From Agarophyton chilense (Eukaryota; Rhodophyta; Florideophyceae; Gracilariales; Gracilariaceae): a stretch of DNA of 64,000 nucleotides. The DNA is taken from positions 806,001 through 870,000 of the forward strand of contig JARGXX010000109.1 in assembly GCA_030374765.1 (NCBI GenBank). The letters run 5' to 3'. The translations under genes and the position numbers were made by a program. The notes beneath the pieces are model-generated. The model had not been told where the DNA came from, made no database searches, and saw nothing but the letters and a program-made list of their open reading frames with translations. Shown in pieces: positions 22,343 to 32,935 of the stretch. Within the stretch, counting starts at the first letter, position 1. Each line of letters starts with the position of its first letter.

Positions 22343-23497
22343 TTACTGATTATCACATAGGAAGAACTCCGTCCAATATTTCGGGAACGGGTCGTTAACC
22401 AACGCGGACCCGATGTAGAAGATCGCCGGTAGGAGCTCCACAGGGCAACCACGAGGACTCTCGATCGCCGCTAAATGCTCCGGAATACCGATGTAGCGCT
22501 TGAAGCGCGCGTTCCGCCGGATGCGGTCAATCTCGATCATTTGATACGGCACCAAATAGCCCAAACGTGATCGAGTACGACGTTCCCAACGGGAATAATC
22601 CGAATAGGGAATGTCACGCTTTCGAAGGAAGCAGAACTCCGCACGGAGAAGAGGTTGCTGAAAGCAGAGAGCTGCATCACGCACACCGCGCACACCGCGC
22701 CAACCGCTAACATCGACTTCAACGAGTGTCTTGATAACCGAGTAACCTTCAGCGTCGGTACCGGCTTTCCAGGTATCTGGTTCCCAGTCCTGCAGGAGGA
22801 GAACCGTACTGATGAGTCGGTGAAGACGCTGGTAAATCAGCTTGGTGAACCGCGTACGGGCTTCGGACAAGGTTTCCGTTCAACATCGCGCAAACGCGTT
22901 GTTTGGAAAAGCAATATGGCTCGCCCAGTCGTCGCTATGAATCTCGTGTTTTGGAATACCGTCAGGGAAGTACCCACCGTGTACATACAGTTGTATCAAC
23001 GCATCATCGTGGATAGCAACTAGATCAAACCAGGGCGCTTGCGCGAAAAGTTCAACGTTGTCGAGAGGATCTCGTCCATAGAAATCCGCAGGGTGGGGGT
23101 AGCTCCACTGAGCACGACGAGAAGGAGCTCGAATCACACCCGCAGAGGAGACGTAAGCCGCGTTCAGCATCGGAACAACGGTTGGCTGAGGTAACGGTAC
23201 CGACCGGAATCCGGTGTACGTGGTTGGGAACGAACGGTATGGACCGAGTTGAGCAGTAGGCTGCGACGCAGAACCAGTAGTGTTTGACGGAGCCCCAGAA
23301 GGCACATCCTCAGAGGAGGGCTGAAACGGGTTGGACCCGGCGTTCGGATCCATCGCGAAAGATCGGGCTGAAGAGCGCTGAGGAACAGAATGCTGTTGAG
23401 AACTGTAAGAGTTGGTTGTGCAGCGAGGAATTCGTGATGATGATGAGTACCCAGAACACCGGTCCGACTGCGTATAAACGCTTCTTGCGTCCCCCAT
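22343..23497 (-). pseudogene. Antisense gene aORF of E1 (one in-frame TGA, C-terminus missing)
   Basis: From ATG 23497 the minus strand is open for 385 codons apart from one TGA (22880-22882), which probably replaced CGA because the E2 counterpart has Arg there. The first 115 residues are Ser/Pro/Gln-rich. A conserved part follows with DPLDNVELFAQAPWF, LLRAEFCFLRK, RSRLGYLVPYQMIEIDRI and GCPVELLP. Each block recurs in the antisense genes of E2 (38095-39963) and E3 (54680-56010). Compared with them it lacks the last part, including the LID-x-I-x-x-x-DW block, ending abruptly at 22343. I know no family with this sequence; there is no signal peptide, membrane helix, zinc motif or nuclease motif. 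It faces pol across a purine-rich spacer and starts 25 bp from the 3' LTR, which may supply its promoter. Confidence 0.75.
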
Positions 23498-23509
23498 GGT
23501 TCGCGCTTA

Positions 23510-23521
23510 ACGAGGGGGGTA
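23510..23521 (+). other. Polypurine tract of E1
   Basis: CGAGGGGGGTA immediately precedes the 3' LTR start (TGTAGTATT at 23522). E2 has the matching CAGGGGGGTA before its 3' LTR. Such tracts prime plus-strand DNA synthesis. Confidence 0.8.
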
Positions 23522-24188
23522 TGTAGTATTCTACTATGTCTGGGAATCCGATAGGATGATTTTTCGCGAAGTTGCGGTTGAAACTCATAAGTGAGTGATG
23601 TCATCAAACTTGTGATATGAAACGGCACACCGCGTAGAATGCCAGGAGGCAGGGTACATTAGTGGGACACGTGGTATCACGAGTGGACTGGCTTGCAACG
23701 ACGCATGTAGTGGCGATCCACGTGGCAGGTTTCACTACCCTTTGTAGCTAGACGTCCATTAGGGACCATACCCATTCAGTGGTTTGGCTAAGTGGCTGAA
23801 CACTGGGTATTATTTATATATTTATTTGGGCACTCACCCTGGCACACAGTATATAGTGCACCAGAGGTGAGCGCCGACTCCAAGTAAAGGAGACAACATA
23901 GGCATCATGACTATTCTGTTCCTCGCTTAGGATTCCTTAACCGGAGATCCGGACGAGCCATAATAGATATTCAGCCCCCAACCACTTCACGAGCCGTCTC
24001 GTACCTACGTTCCATCAACGTTTTACAGTTGCACTGCTCACCCTCGCTGGCGAGTAGTTGCCTTACACCCCACTTCCAGCTCGCTGGTGTGGTAGCTCTA
24101 CCACCCCTTTTACTTCGCCGCAAGCGACCCATCGGCAGTCCGAACACTGTCGCAGGTGTCTACTCTCTCCGTTAGAGCAGATACTACA
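23522..24188 (+). repeat. 3' LTR of E1 (full length)
   Basis: The 667-bp LTR begins TGTAGTA and ends TACTACA, perfect 7-bp inverted ends. It is followed by CTTGG (24189-24193), one half of the E1 target duplication. Confidence 0.92.
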
Positions 24189-25700
24189 CTTGGAAACGAA
24201 TATTACCCGACTTGAGAGGTGTCGATCAGATGAATCGCTTGCCCATGAGGTGTGTGACCAGCTCATCCGTCTTCGGTGGTTGATGCTTCTTCAATGACGA
24301 AGACTGACCGTTTCGGTTGAACATTTGTCTCTTTCGGTGTAGGGGTAACAGTCCTTTTCTCTATTAGTAGCGTATCTCTTAAGCACTACACATAACGCGC
24401 CAGTGCGTCGTAATACACATTACAGTTTGCACAAAGGTAGTTCTTTACCTGCGACCTTATCCGTTGTCAATGACATCAGCATAAATTGACTTCAGCGTCG
24501 TGGTAGTAAGAAAGCTACCTCATCGAGACGCCGTCGCCCAGAGAGAGCGTGCGTAATCTAATTCGGTTTGTCCTGCTCGTTGACGGGGCGTAAGCACCTC
24601 AGGGTAGGCCTCCTAAATCACCTCATTAGTTGCATAGGTTTCCGAGAGAAAGTTCACCACCTCTCGGTAGGTAGTCAGCATTTCCGTCTGTTCATAATCC
24701 ATCGCCCTGGTACTGCCCTGTAAGCGGCTGTGTACCATGTCGCCAGACTGATTTTTGAGGTAAAGCAGAAATAACCACATCGCGGCACCTTCTCAAATCC
24801 CATTATGGTCAAAAGCTCTCTTGAACCTCCGAAAGAGTCGGTGGTAGCGATGCGGTCATCTCCGGAAAAACGCTTATCCCCCACTTGGAAACTAAGCTTC
24901 CGGGAATACTTATTTATCTTCTGAGCCACCTCTTGGGTAAACTCACAGTTCTTGTTCTCCAACTCATGGTTTTGGTAGTCGACCGCCTCTGTAAAAAGGT
25001 CGATCAACGGAACCATCACCTTTAGTGCAGCGCAATTACTGGTGGGTCAGCGTACTGGTCTCAACCTGAGGTAGCGTGGTACAGCGCGTCCTAAGGTTCG
25101 AATCCTTGACAGCCCCACTCCTAGAGTACTTGGTGAAATGGGCTGGTGTTTACTGCGTAGTCCTACAGGTTGGAGCTACGGAAACAATGGCTCGAAGACC
25201 AATTGGTGGAACTAATGTAACAAAGAGGGTAATTTAGTATACTAACGGTGCCTACCCTACTCTAAGAGAGAAGCGTCACTCGAGGCAAGTAAATAGCAAT
25301 GGAGAGGTGCTGGGATCTCCCTGGAACTGTAATGATAATCTTTTACACTAATTAAAATAAAATATTAACCTAAATGAGCCCAGCTGAGGTCAGCTAGTAC
25401 ATGTGGCGTTTGTAAGATACCTCAGGCCCCGGCAGTTTACAGGGCTCAACCGTTATCATTGCTCCTTCACACGTAGGTCGACATCGTTGTCGGAATCTGA
25501 CTCCGACGAGTCACACCGTTTGGTCTTACCCTTGCAGTTATTTTCCCCTCCTTACGACAGGAATCCTTCATGACTTTCTGTGAACCTCTTCGGTTGTTAT
25601 CTGTTGACCCACCAGATTCCGTTTCCGAGCTCGAAGAGTCAGGATCCGATCAGTACCCCTTTGTCTTTCACCTTAAGAACGAGTAGCACTTGTTACATAC
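24189..25700 (-). pseudogene. Gag of element X (minus strand), interrupted by E1
   Basis: The minus strand shows an acidic Ser/Asp-rich linker (about 25690-25480), then capsid blocks. These are VAQKINKYSRKLSFQVGDKRFSGDD, SRELLTIMGFEKVPR and EVVNFLSETYAT followed by a QTELDYARSL block, matching in order the capsid blocks of E1 and E2. Frames are broken several times. The reading runs into the CCAAG at 24193-24189, and if E1 is removed it continues in frame into GNIRFQ-VPTDRVQYLVGY at 12450 onward. About 400 bp around 25040-25450 do not match gag and may be a further insertion containing a B-box-like GGTTCGAATCC at 25095-25105. Confidence 0.7.
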
Positions 25701-25966
25701 CCTATGATTGCCCTTGCATTGGATATAGACAGTAACAATGCAGCAGAGGACTTGAGCTATTCAAGCATCGCCTGACCCAAGCTCTTTATGAGCCGAACAA
25801 TTAACATTTCTAGTATTCCGGCTAGGTAGACATATGTCCACCTGCGGCCATCATAGAGGCTTCGCTTTCCTCTTTTGCAGCTTTGAACGCATGCTCACCA
25901 AGCGCTTGGTTTAAGAAGGAATAATTCGGCGTAGAAATCTCGGGGCATTATAGCCCGAAAATAGGT

Positions 25967-27194
25967 CTAATGCAAGTAAAGCTCCTCGTACTTTAGATGC
26001 CCTGTAGTATGCATGAGGTTGTTAGCTGGCAACCAGAATGCGTCAACTACGTTGCTATGCCCAGTCCTTGACAGGACGTGAAAGCCTACTGTCGGTAACA
26101 AGCATTGAAAGAGAACCGTTTGTACGAGATGTTTTGCATTGGGTCCCGTTTCAAAGAAGTCAAGCACCTTATTTCGCAGTTCTCCCCCGATTTCCAGGGT
26201 CTTGACTGACACCCTGTCCAAAGTGCTGTTGAGTAGTGGCGTATTCGATTTTGCTGCGAACAATGACATGGGGCGGGTTTCCAGTGCTTCTAGAAATTCC
26301 TTGAAATCTGTGCTTTCACTACGGATAATATCTGTGATGTGAATGATCAAAGCCACACATATATTGAAAAGAACTGCACAGTTATTCCGGGCATGTCCAT
26401 GCTTTAAAATTATCTCCACTTGACTCTTGTATAGGCCACAGCACATTTCCAACTCTTTCAACCCCCACCCCTAAAGAATCTCCTTTCATAGTGGGTAAAT
26501 GATTTGTTTTTCAAGATGTAAGAAGCCTGGAAAGGGCACTAGCCACTCATGGACTTTGAGTTCACCCATAAAATGCTCTGTTGAACCTCCGCGATTGTTC
26601 TACAAATAATATTTCCTCCATATCTTAACGAACATCTTATACGTTGGTTGGTCCCCAGAAACCACAATTTATCGAGGCCCCCCTCCAGATCCGAGGCGAA
26701 TTAGATCTGCATTTAGAGAAAGATTTTCATGTATAGTCAATATATCAGCAGCACTCAGTTGCGAAATTTCCACGAAGCTTTCTTGCTGCTCGTACAAAGT
26801 TGGAGTGTCTAAAGATAGCCCACCACGGGGCTTAAAATAAGACAGAAATAACGTTCTGAAGTCTACGTTATTGCTACGCAGTAGTAGAGCTGAATAAGTA
26901 CTGTGCTGGTGTGCTAAGATTGTATCAGAAACGAGAAGCCATTCTCTATTTTCGAGTACTACCCCCAAATACCACGCCTCGTTCTACAGCTTCACGTATT
27001 GCAATCAGCTCCTTTCGATAAGATTCTATATAGTCATATGAAGTTGTCATTCCGAGACCATGCATTTCACTCGTCTAAGGCGCGCCGTACTTTCGACAAC
27101 ACCAACAATGGAAACAGTCATTTTCAGTGGACCAAGTGCGACGCCAGACCGACTGCAAATCATTTTTTCGAGGACCTTCGGCGTCTGCAAATAA
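25967..27194 (-). pseudogene. Decayed gene of unknown function, part downstream of the piggyBac-like insertion
   Basis: On the minus strand a chain of frames carries coherent protein-like sequence: VLEKMICSRSGVALGPLK (about 27160-27105), then a 99-residue stretch (26968-26669), then GDQPTYKMFVKIW and HEWLVPFPGFLHLEKQI (about 26650-26500), then a 164-residue stretch (26461-25967). Stops and frame changes separate them. GDQPT followed by a PFPGxLH block vaguely recalls uncharacterised eukaryotic transposon-type proteins, but this is an impression, not an identification. The upstream part of the same gene appears at 43077 onward, and the reading frame is open across the junction if the piggyBac-like element is removed. 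Confidence 0.45.
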
Positions 27195-27198
27195 ATTA

Positions 27199-27345
27199 CC
27201 ACTTTTGAACATAAAAGCTTATTTCAACAATAGTAGAAATAAGCTGGGTATATGAATTGGAAGAGGCTTCTCACCATCGGCAAGAGTTGGTTGTCAGAAT
27301 TCCCAGTGTTAATTTCACTTATGTCTATTATCGTAGACATAAGTG
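27199..27345. repeat. Left end of the piggyBac-like element with two related palindromes
   Basis: A palindrome at 27217-27242 lies in the terminal repeat. A second, with arms ACTTATGTCTA/TAGACATAAGT, lies at 27317-27344. Both resemble the right-end palindrome, so the left end carries the motif twice about 100 bp apart, possibly as transposase binding sites. Confidence 0.65.
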
Positions 27346-28021
27346 AAGCAATGGCATTCGCTGTTTCAAAAATAAATGTTGATTTGACCCAATAGATAAA
27401 CCAGTAGCGGAAAGTTCTTGGTAGGAAAAGTAGGCGTCATGGGCTGCCCCATGTACTTTTCGCACGAAACCGAAGTATGCACTCAAGTCATTTCTCCTCC
27501 CGCCTGCGCAGCATATTGACTTTATGATGCTTCCTGCAACATCTCCCGCTATGCCCGCTTTGCCAACAGCACCATTACCGCCAAAGAGGGTGGCCACTTT
27601 TGAAGCATTTGGGCAAAACCTGCTAATGCAGTTCGTCACCTTTTTGAATGATAAACCAAACTCCATTAGCGCAAATCAAAAGTTCAAGCAGAGATGACGA
27701 CTTGCAAGGTCAATTTCATGCTCATGAATGTAACACTGAGATTGCAGGCCCCCCGGTTGATGAGTAACTTGATGATGAATATTTGAAATGTCTGCATTAG
27801 GAGCCTATGAACAACAATATTTCTACCACACTGTGCCATAATGTGCAAAATGGCGCCAGCAAAGTGGACTCTTTCTAGAAAAGCCGCATCTTATGAAGCG
27901 TGCTTACGCACACACAAAAGAGCTAGGCTTTTTCAATCTGCTTCTGAACAGCTCCCACCTTGAATGCATCAGATGTTGAACGAGTGAGGAACTACTACCA
28001 CGGGGGAAGTTTTCAAAAGCA

Positions 28022-29087
28022 TTGCTAATGGATGAACTACAAGCATACTTTCGTCTCGAGTTAACCACTTCGCTCCACCGCCTAAATCACCTTCATGATT
28101 ACTTCTGTACATCAGAACTACTAGGAAATGACTTTTTCAAGAAGACCATGGCGAGAGATACATTTCTAAACATTCGTGCAGCGTTACGAACGTATGCTAC
28201 GTATGACCCGAACGTTGCCGTTTTGGATCCATTGTGGCACAGTCGTCAGGTTTTGGAGCATTTTGGGAGGAATGCAGCTCTGTTGGTGGTTCCTGTGGGT
28301 GTGAGCTGCTTAGATGAAAACCCTGTCAAATGCAAGGGCCGAACTTCCTTGAGGACTTACATGAAGGCCAAACCGGTACAGTTTGGGATAAGGTTTTATG
28401 CAGTCGTAGGATGGTCCCATGCATACCTGCATAGTTTTCAAAACAAAGGCTCTGAGAACAAAACTGGACAGACGGCAGTTCAACGGTACACAAATGGGTT
28501 TCGAAACTTACGTGGCGCAGTAGAACGAAAAGTTGATGGAACGCTTATTAAAAAGTATACAGCTTTTGCTTTATGGTGCGCGCAAATGGCGCATCAAACG
28601 CAATTACACCCCACTGGGAATGAAGGACGCTTGATGGTTATGGACAGTTTTTATACACGGCATGTTCTTGCCCGTCAACTGTATGAGCGACGGAGAGTGT
28701 CACGTTAGTGGAACAGTTAGGTTTAACAACGTCGACGGTGTCAATCGTCCTTCGTTGAAAGAGGCAATCGAGAATCTCAAGCACTCTGAAAGAGGAGATA
28801 GTCGTCTAGTGCATGCGTATGACAAAGGCAACGGAACGGCATCATCTGACACGGTGGCACAGAAGGCGGGATTCATTGTGTTAAAGGACAGCTCAGTTGT
28901 GTCCTTTTATGCAAATGACTTAGCTGATACCTCAAATCAGCGCATACACAACGGCGACGAGCACGCCGTAATGGGCGTCCACGGACTTGTCCCGTTACAA
29001 CAGTGGACAGGCGTACAGTCAATGCAGAAGACCACAATGCAAGTTCCTTCGAAAATAGTTGCTTATAACTTGTTCATGAACGGGTTG
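28022..29087 (+). pseudogene. piggyBac-like transposase, N-terminal and central part
   Basis: This shows the family order MARDTFLNIRAALRTY, then LDENPVKCKGRTSL with the first catalytic Asp, then KPVQFGIRFYAVVG, then VMDSFYTRHVLARQL with the second Asp, then GTVRFN and VLKDSSVVSFYAND. A one-base frame change near 28695 separates the second-Asp block from GTVRFN. The frame begins at a TTG at 28022 (first ATG 28028); an open stretch upstream suggests the true N-terminus lies further 5' but is degraded. The reading ends in NLFMNG, where the reverse LTR starts at 29088. The rest of the protein resumes at 41076. Family members cut and paste at TTAA without leaving footprints. Confidence 0.85.
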
Positions 29088-29788
29088 TGTAGGACAACGC
29101 TTGGAGCGGAGACACCACGAAGATGTTCGGGATCTTCCTCTCTTGAGAGACACGCCTCAGGCGGAGGAGACGCGTCCCAGCGGAGCACAGAAACAGAGCC
29201 ACTCTGGAAAGGCACGACGGAGTCGGGTGTAAGACCGAGGCCAATCCGGCGGGATATACCTAGAGTGTTTAGGTGAGCACGGCACAGTCCGGGGTATGAC
29301 CACTCCTAGGCGGAGCGGTATCAAGGCGATTGTCGGAAAAGGGTCGAGGAAACACTCGTATGAGGTGGACGAGCGGGGTGAGTGGGGCGGCCACTCACGA
29401 GAGCTAAAAAAAAGAACAGGAGGAAAACGGGGGCGAAACCCTATGCAGGGGCGAGACTACGACAAGTGTCGGCGATTAAATATGAACCCACGGTGGTGGT
29501 AGCACTCTGGACGACAGAAGAAGTGGATGAAATAACGTGCGACGGGCGCTCACGCAGTGGGCGGTGAAGACGCGCCGAAGGCGAAAAGTTCAGAGCCAAG
29601 ACTCTTTCCTTGGGATCTCCCAAGAGGGTGTTTACTGGGAAGCAGTGCTCAACCTCCTAAGTAGTGTGGCGCGCGGCCCCTGACAGTGGGCGTGCCCCCG
29701 AAAAATAGACACTAAATAGCGATGGCGTAGCTAAATAAATACTAAAAATTACTAAATAATACTAACCATTAGGTAGAATCCGGGCCAC
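29088..29788 (-). repeat. E2-family solo LTR, reverse, left piece
   Basis: It starts TGTAGGACAA, the complement of the E2 LTR end, and matches the E2 LTR complement down to GGGCCAC, where E2 begins. The outer flank GGTTG (29083-29087) is repeated at 41076-41080 after the right piece (40883-41075). The two pieces total about 890 bp, the length of one complete LTR. Confidence 0.9.
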
Positions 29789-30676
29789 TGAAGGACAATT
29801 CCCTTCAAGGGGGTTTCTTCGCAGGACTTAGAGGGTTCGCTCGCTTGAGGACTAGCTTGGTCTATAACAAACTATACCGCTATTGCGTGCTGACGGCCGG
29901 TTAAGACCGGAAGTGCACACTGGTGGAACACGTAGACTGCATGGATGCCGACGCTCGAGTACGAGGCGTGCCACACGTGGCCCGGATTCTACCTAATGGT
30001 TAGTATTATCTAGTAATTTTTAGTATTTATTTAGCTACGCTATCGCTATTTAGTGTCTATATTTCTAGCGCGCGCCCACTTTTAGGGGCCGCGCGCCACA
30101 CTACTTAGGAGGTTGAGCACTGCTCCCCAGTAAACATTTTCTTGGGAGATCCCAAGGAAGGAGTCTTGGCTCTGAACTTTTCGCCTTCGGCGCGTCATCA
30201 CCGCATACTGCGTGAGCGCCCGTTGCACGTTAGTTCATCCACCCCTCTGTCAACTAGAGTGCTACCACCACCGCGGGTTCATATTTAATCGCCGACACTT
30301 GTCGTAGTCTCGCCCCTGTATAGGGTTTCGCCCCCGTTTTCCTCTTGTTCTCCTTTTTGGCTCTCGTGAGTGGCCGCACCACTCACCCCGCTCGTCCACC
30401 TCATACGAGTGTTTCCGCGCTCCTTTTCCGACGATCGCCGTGGTACTGCTCCTCCTAGGATTGGTCACACCCCGGATTGTGCCGTGCTCACCTAAACACT
30501 CTAGGTATATCCCGCCGGATTGGCCTCGGTCTTACACCCTATTTCGTCATGCATTTCCAGAGTGGCTCTGTTTCTGTGCTCCGCTGAGACGCGTCTCCTC
30601 TGCCTGAGGCGTGTCTTTCAAGAGAGAAAGATCCCGAACATCTTCGTGGTGTCTCCGCTCTAAGTGTTGTCCTACA
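29789..30676 (+). repeat. 5' LTR of E2
   Basis: It begins TGAAGGACAA and ends TCCTACA. It contains an AT-rich block of repeated TAGTATT/TATTTAG words followed by a GC-rich GCGCGCGCCC block (about 30060-30100). That pair of features is also seen in the 3' LTR and may hold promoter and 3'-end signals. Confidence 0.92.
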
Positions 30677-30705
30677 AACTGGTCTCCCGACTTAGAAGTT
30701 TGAGT
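30677..30705 (+). other. Putative primer-binding site and hairpin of E2
   Basis: Three bases after the LTR lies TGGTCTCCCGACTTAGAA (30680-30697), identical to E1. Here the flanking arms are CAAACT (30675-30680) and AGTTTG (30696-30701), different bases from E1 but again able to pair. An alternative stem CCCGACT/AGTCGGG is also possible. Confidence 0.6.
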
Positions 30706-30841
30706 CGGGCACACTCGGTCACGATTAATCGGAAAGAGGACTCACAAATTGAGGTTGATCTCAGTTGCACTATTTGAGGAAGTTTCTTGGCCCCACTAGC
30801 CGATCGGGTTTGGATACTAACGTGTAACGGATTCTGATCTC

Positions 30842-32902
30842 ATGTCGTCTAAAGACCGTCCGAGGACGCGGAGTCAAACCGGTGGACCGGAACCCTCGCA
30901 ACCATCCCGTATCCCGGTCCGTTCACGGTCTCATACCGGTGGATCGACTGGCGTGCCAGTTGGAAGGGCCTCGAGACCTCCTGTCTCTGATTAGACACCC
31001 CCAGCAAGTGGAGCATCACCGGCGTATGCCGCCGCCCAGATGCTCTCCCCTGCTAGGGACGTCACTCTCCATCCCAGCTTTGCAGCTGTGGAAGAGCAAC
31101 TCCGCTCTATGCGGGAAGCTCAAGTCATCCTTGCAAAGGAGTTCGATTCCCTTCGCAAGAAGGTAAATGACACTGCTACGCAGGATTTTTCTGAGGACCT
31201 CCGTGTCCTCCGTGCGGATGTGAACTCGATTCGAGAGTCCCTTGGTGGACCCTCGGCTTTTGTCAAGGACGTCGCGGACAAGTTCTCGCGCGTCCGAAGC
31301 CGTCTCGAGACGTTGGAACAAACCCTGATGTCGGGGAATGATCCGGCCGAGCCGGTTGCAGTATCCCACAAGGAAAATAAGGGAGAGAACCGCCAGGCTC
31401 GAAAGAAGCGAAGGAACACGGGTCCCGAACAGTCAGACTCCTCATCCTCGGAGTCCGACTCTTCTGATTCATTGGTGGAAGTAGCTCGCCGTGAGCGTTC
31501 CTAACGCTCTAAGTGGTCAACAGCCACCCATGGTGTGATCTGCGCTCGCACGAACGGAAGGAAGCATACAGGTTTGAAGGAGCTGAAACCGACCAATTCG
31601 CTCTTTAAGAAGCTCCTATCATACCAGTACTACCGTTTGGAGGACTTCTCTTTGGATCGTACACCCCGTGGTACGGGAAGAGTGAAGGACTGCATTAAGC
31701 GAATGCAGCTCTCACTACGAAACCAGTTGTTTTCTGGAGAAGACCCAATAATGGTCTTGGATTTCTTAGCACGCTTTGTCGCGGAAGCTGACATCCTTGG
31801 AATGAACGAGGGACAGGCCTACATTGCCTTACCGTACTTCTTACGTGGGCTTGCAGAATACCAGTTTCACTCTGTCAGAGGTTCATCACGCGCCTCCGAA
31901 GGAGGGGTCACATGCTGGCCTGAAGCAGTTCAGTACCTCCTGAGGTCGTATGCTACTAACTCTGCCATTCAGCAGGCTATACTAGCCCTGCGAGACACTC
32001 GCCAACGTCCAGGAGAGTCGGAAACCAATTATTCGTCGCGCCTTAACAAGGCCTTCCACCGCTGTGGAAATGTTTACTCCGCTGAAGAGCGTTGTACCAT
32101 GTTTTTCGATGTTCTGGACCCAGCGATCCGGACTCTTGTTGCTCGACGTCGAGAAGATAGACCTAAAGCCACGTATTTGGAACTAGTGCAGTTTGCTCTT
32201 GCAGAAGTTGAAGCCCTGCGCGCACGCACTCCTGGCTCCAGGGTTAGGTCTGCAAAAGCGTTGATGTTACAACCGGGTACCCCGTCAGCTTCGATGATTG
32301 ACGAACAGGCCTCTCGAAGGGATTATGATAGCCTGCAGCTAGCCCAAAGCGACGTTCATTCCATCCCGACAACGGAGTTACCCTCAACCTTGGACGAATC
32401 ACAATAAGTGGTTGAGGATGACACGCTACTCTATGCGGATAATGGTCGCGTTCGTGCGCCACGCGTCCCACACGAGAGTGGTAATGTCCGCTTTTCGCGT
32501 CCTGGTTTGAGAGATACCCGCCCCGCGGTGAAGTTCGCCGAGCCTCGCCACCCAGCACCGGCTTCTGGTCTGATTTGTCATCTCTGCTACAAACCAGGCC
32601 CTACTTCTCCAAAATGTGTGTTGTCTCTCCGAGAATGGGCACCAGTCGTAGTCAATTACGAGGCCCTATCCCCGGAGGACAAAGCAGCTGTTCCGATTTC
32701 ATCGTATATCCGTGCTCGAACGGATGTTCCGCGTCACGTGTCACTTCCCCGACCTCTGGTCGTACTTGCACCGGAATCCCGTGTCACCGACGTGGTCGGT
32801 CACCCCACCGCTTCTGCGAAACCTTCTGGACCTGATGTCCAGGCGTTGCCCGCTCAACGCCCTGAGCAGCCGCCTCCGGCGGAGCAGGCCCAGAAAAACT
32901 AA
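30842..32902 (+). pseudogene. Gag of E2: capsid and degenerate zinc knuckle
   Basis: A single frame from ATG 30842 to the stop at 32900-32902 is broken only by three nonsense codons: TAG 30992, TAA 31502 and TAA 32405. It has a basic Pro/Ser-rich N-terminus, a helical and probably coiled-coil segment, a Ser/Asp-rich linker, and a capsid domain with YIALPYFLRGLAEYQF, WPEAVQYLLRSYAT and RCGNVYSAEE. The nucleocapsid reads CHLCYKPGPTSPKC, where the knuckle His is Pro. The capsid blocks are close to those of E1. Because the frame is otherwise continuous, this copy was probably intact not long before the stops arose. Confidence 0.88.
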
Positions 32903-32935
32903 ATGTGGGAGTCTCCTCTCAAGGAGGGGCGCTCT
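32894..32935 (+). promoter_or_regulatory. Candidate -1 frameshift signal between gag and pro-pol of E2
   Basis: Gag ends AAA AAC TAA (32894-32902). The pro-pol frame continues as CTA AAT GTG in the -1 frame. A stem with arms CTCCT and AGGAG follows at about 32913-32926. The placement mirrors E1. Confidence 0.5.

Larger units (their letters stand above)
14485..24188 (+). mobile_element. E1: Ty3/gypsy chromovirus-like LTR retrotransposon with antisense gene
   Basis: The order is 5' LTR (lacking its first ~77 bp), PBS hairpin, gag, protease, reverse transcriptase, RNase H, integrase with a C-terminal chromodomain, a purine-rich spacer, an antisense gene, a polypurine tract and a full 667-bp 3' LTR. 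RT-RNase H preceding integrase places it in Ty3/gypsy, and the chromodomain in the chromovirus-like branch. The aligned LTR parts differ at roughly 3-4% of sites by eye, so it is not recent. Its gag and RT are frameshifted and the RT box is mutated. Target duplication: CTTGG after the 3' LTR; its partner now sits as CCAAG at 12450. Confidence 0.9.

Noticed and set aside
22343-23497. aORF as an envelope gene
   Set aside because: It is on the wrong strand and shows no signal peptide, transmembrane helix or furin-like site in any copy.
29296-29502. Frame TTPRRSGIKAIVGKG repeated at 30262 and 40535
   Set aside because: It lies in the E2-family LTR on its minus strand; the repetition reflects LTR copies and there are stops and substitutions without protein-level conservation.
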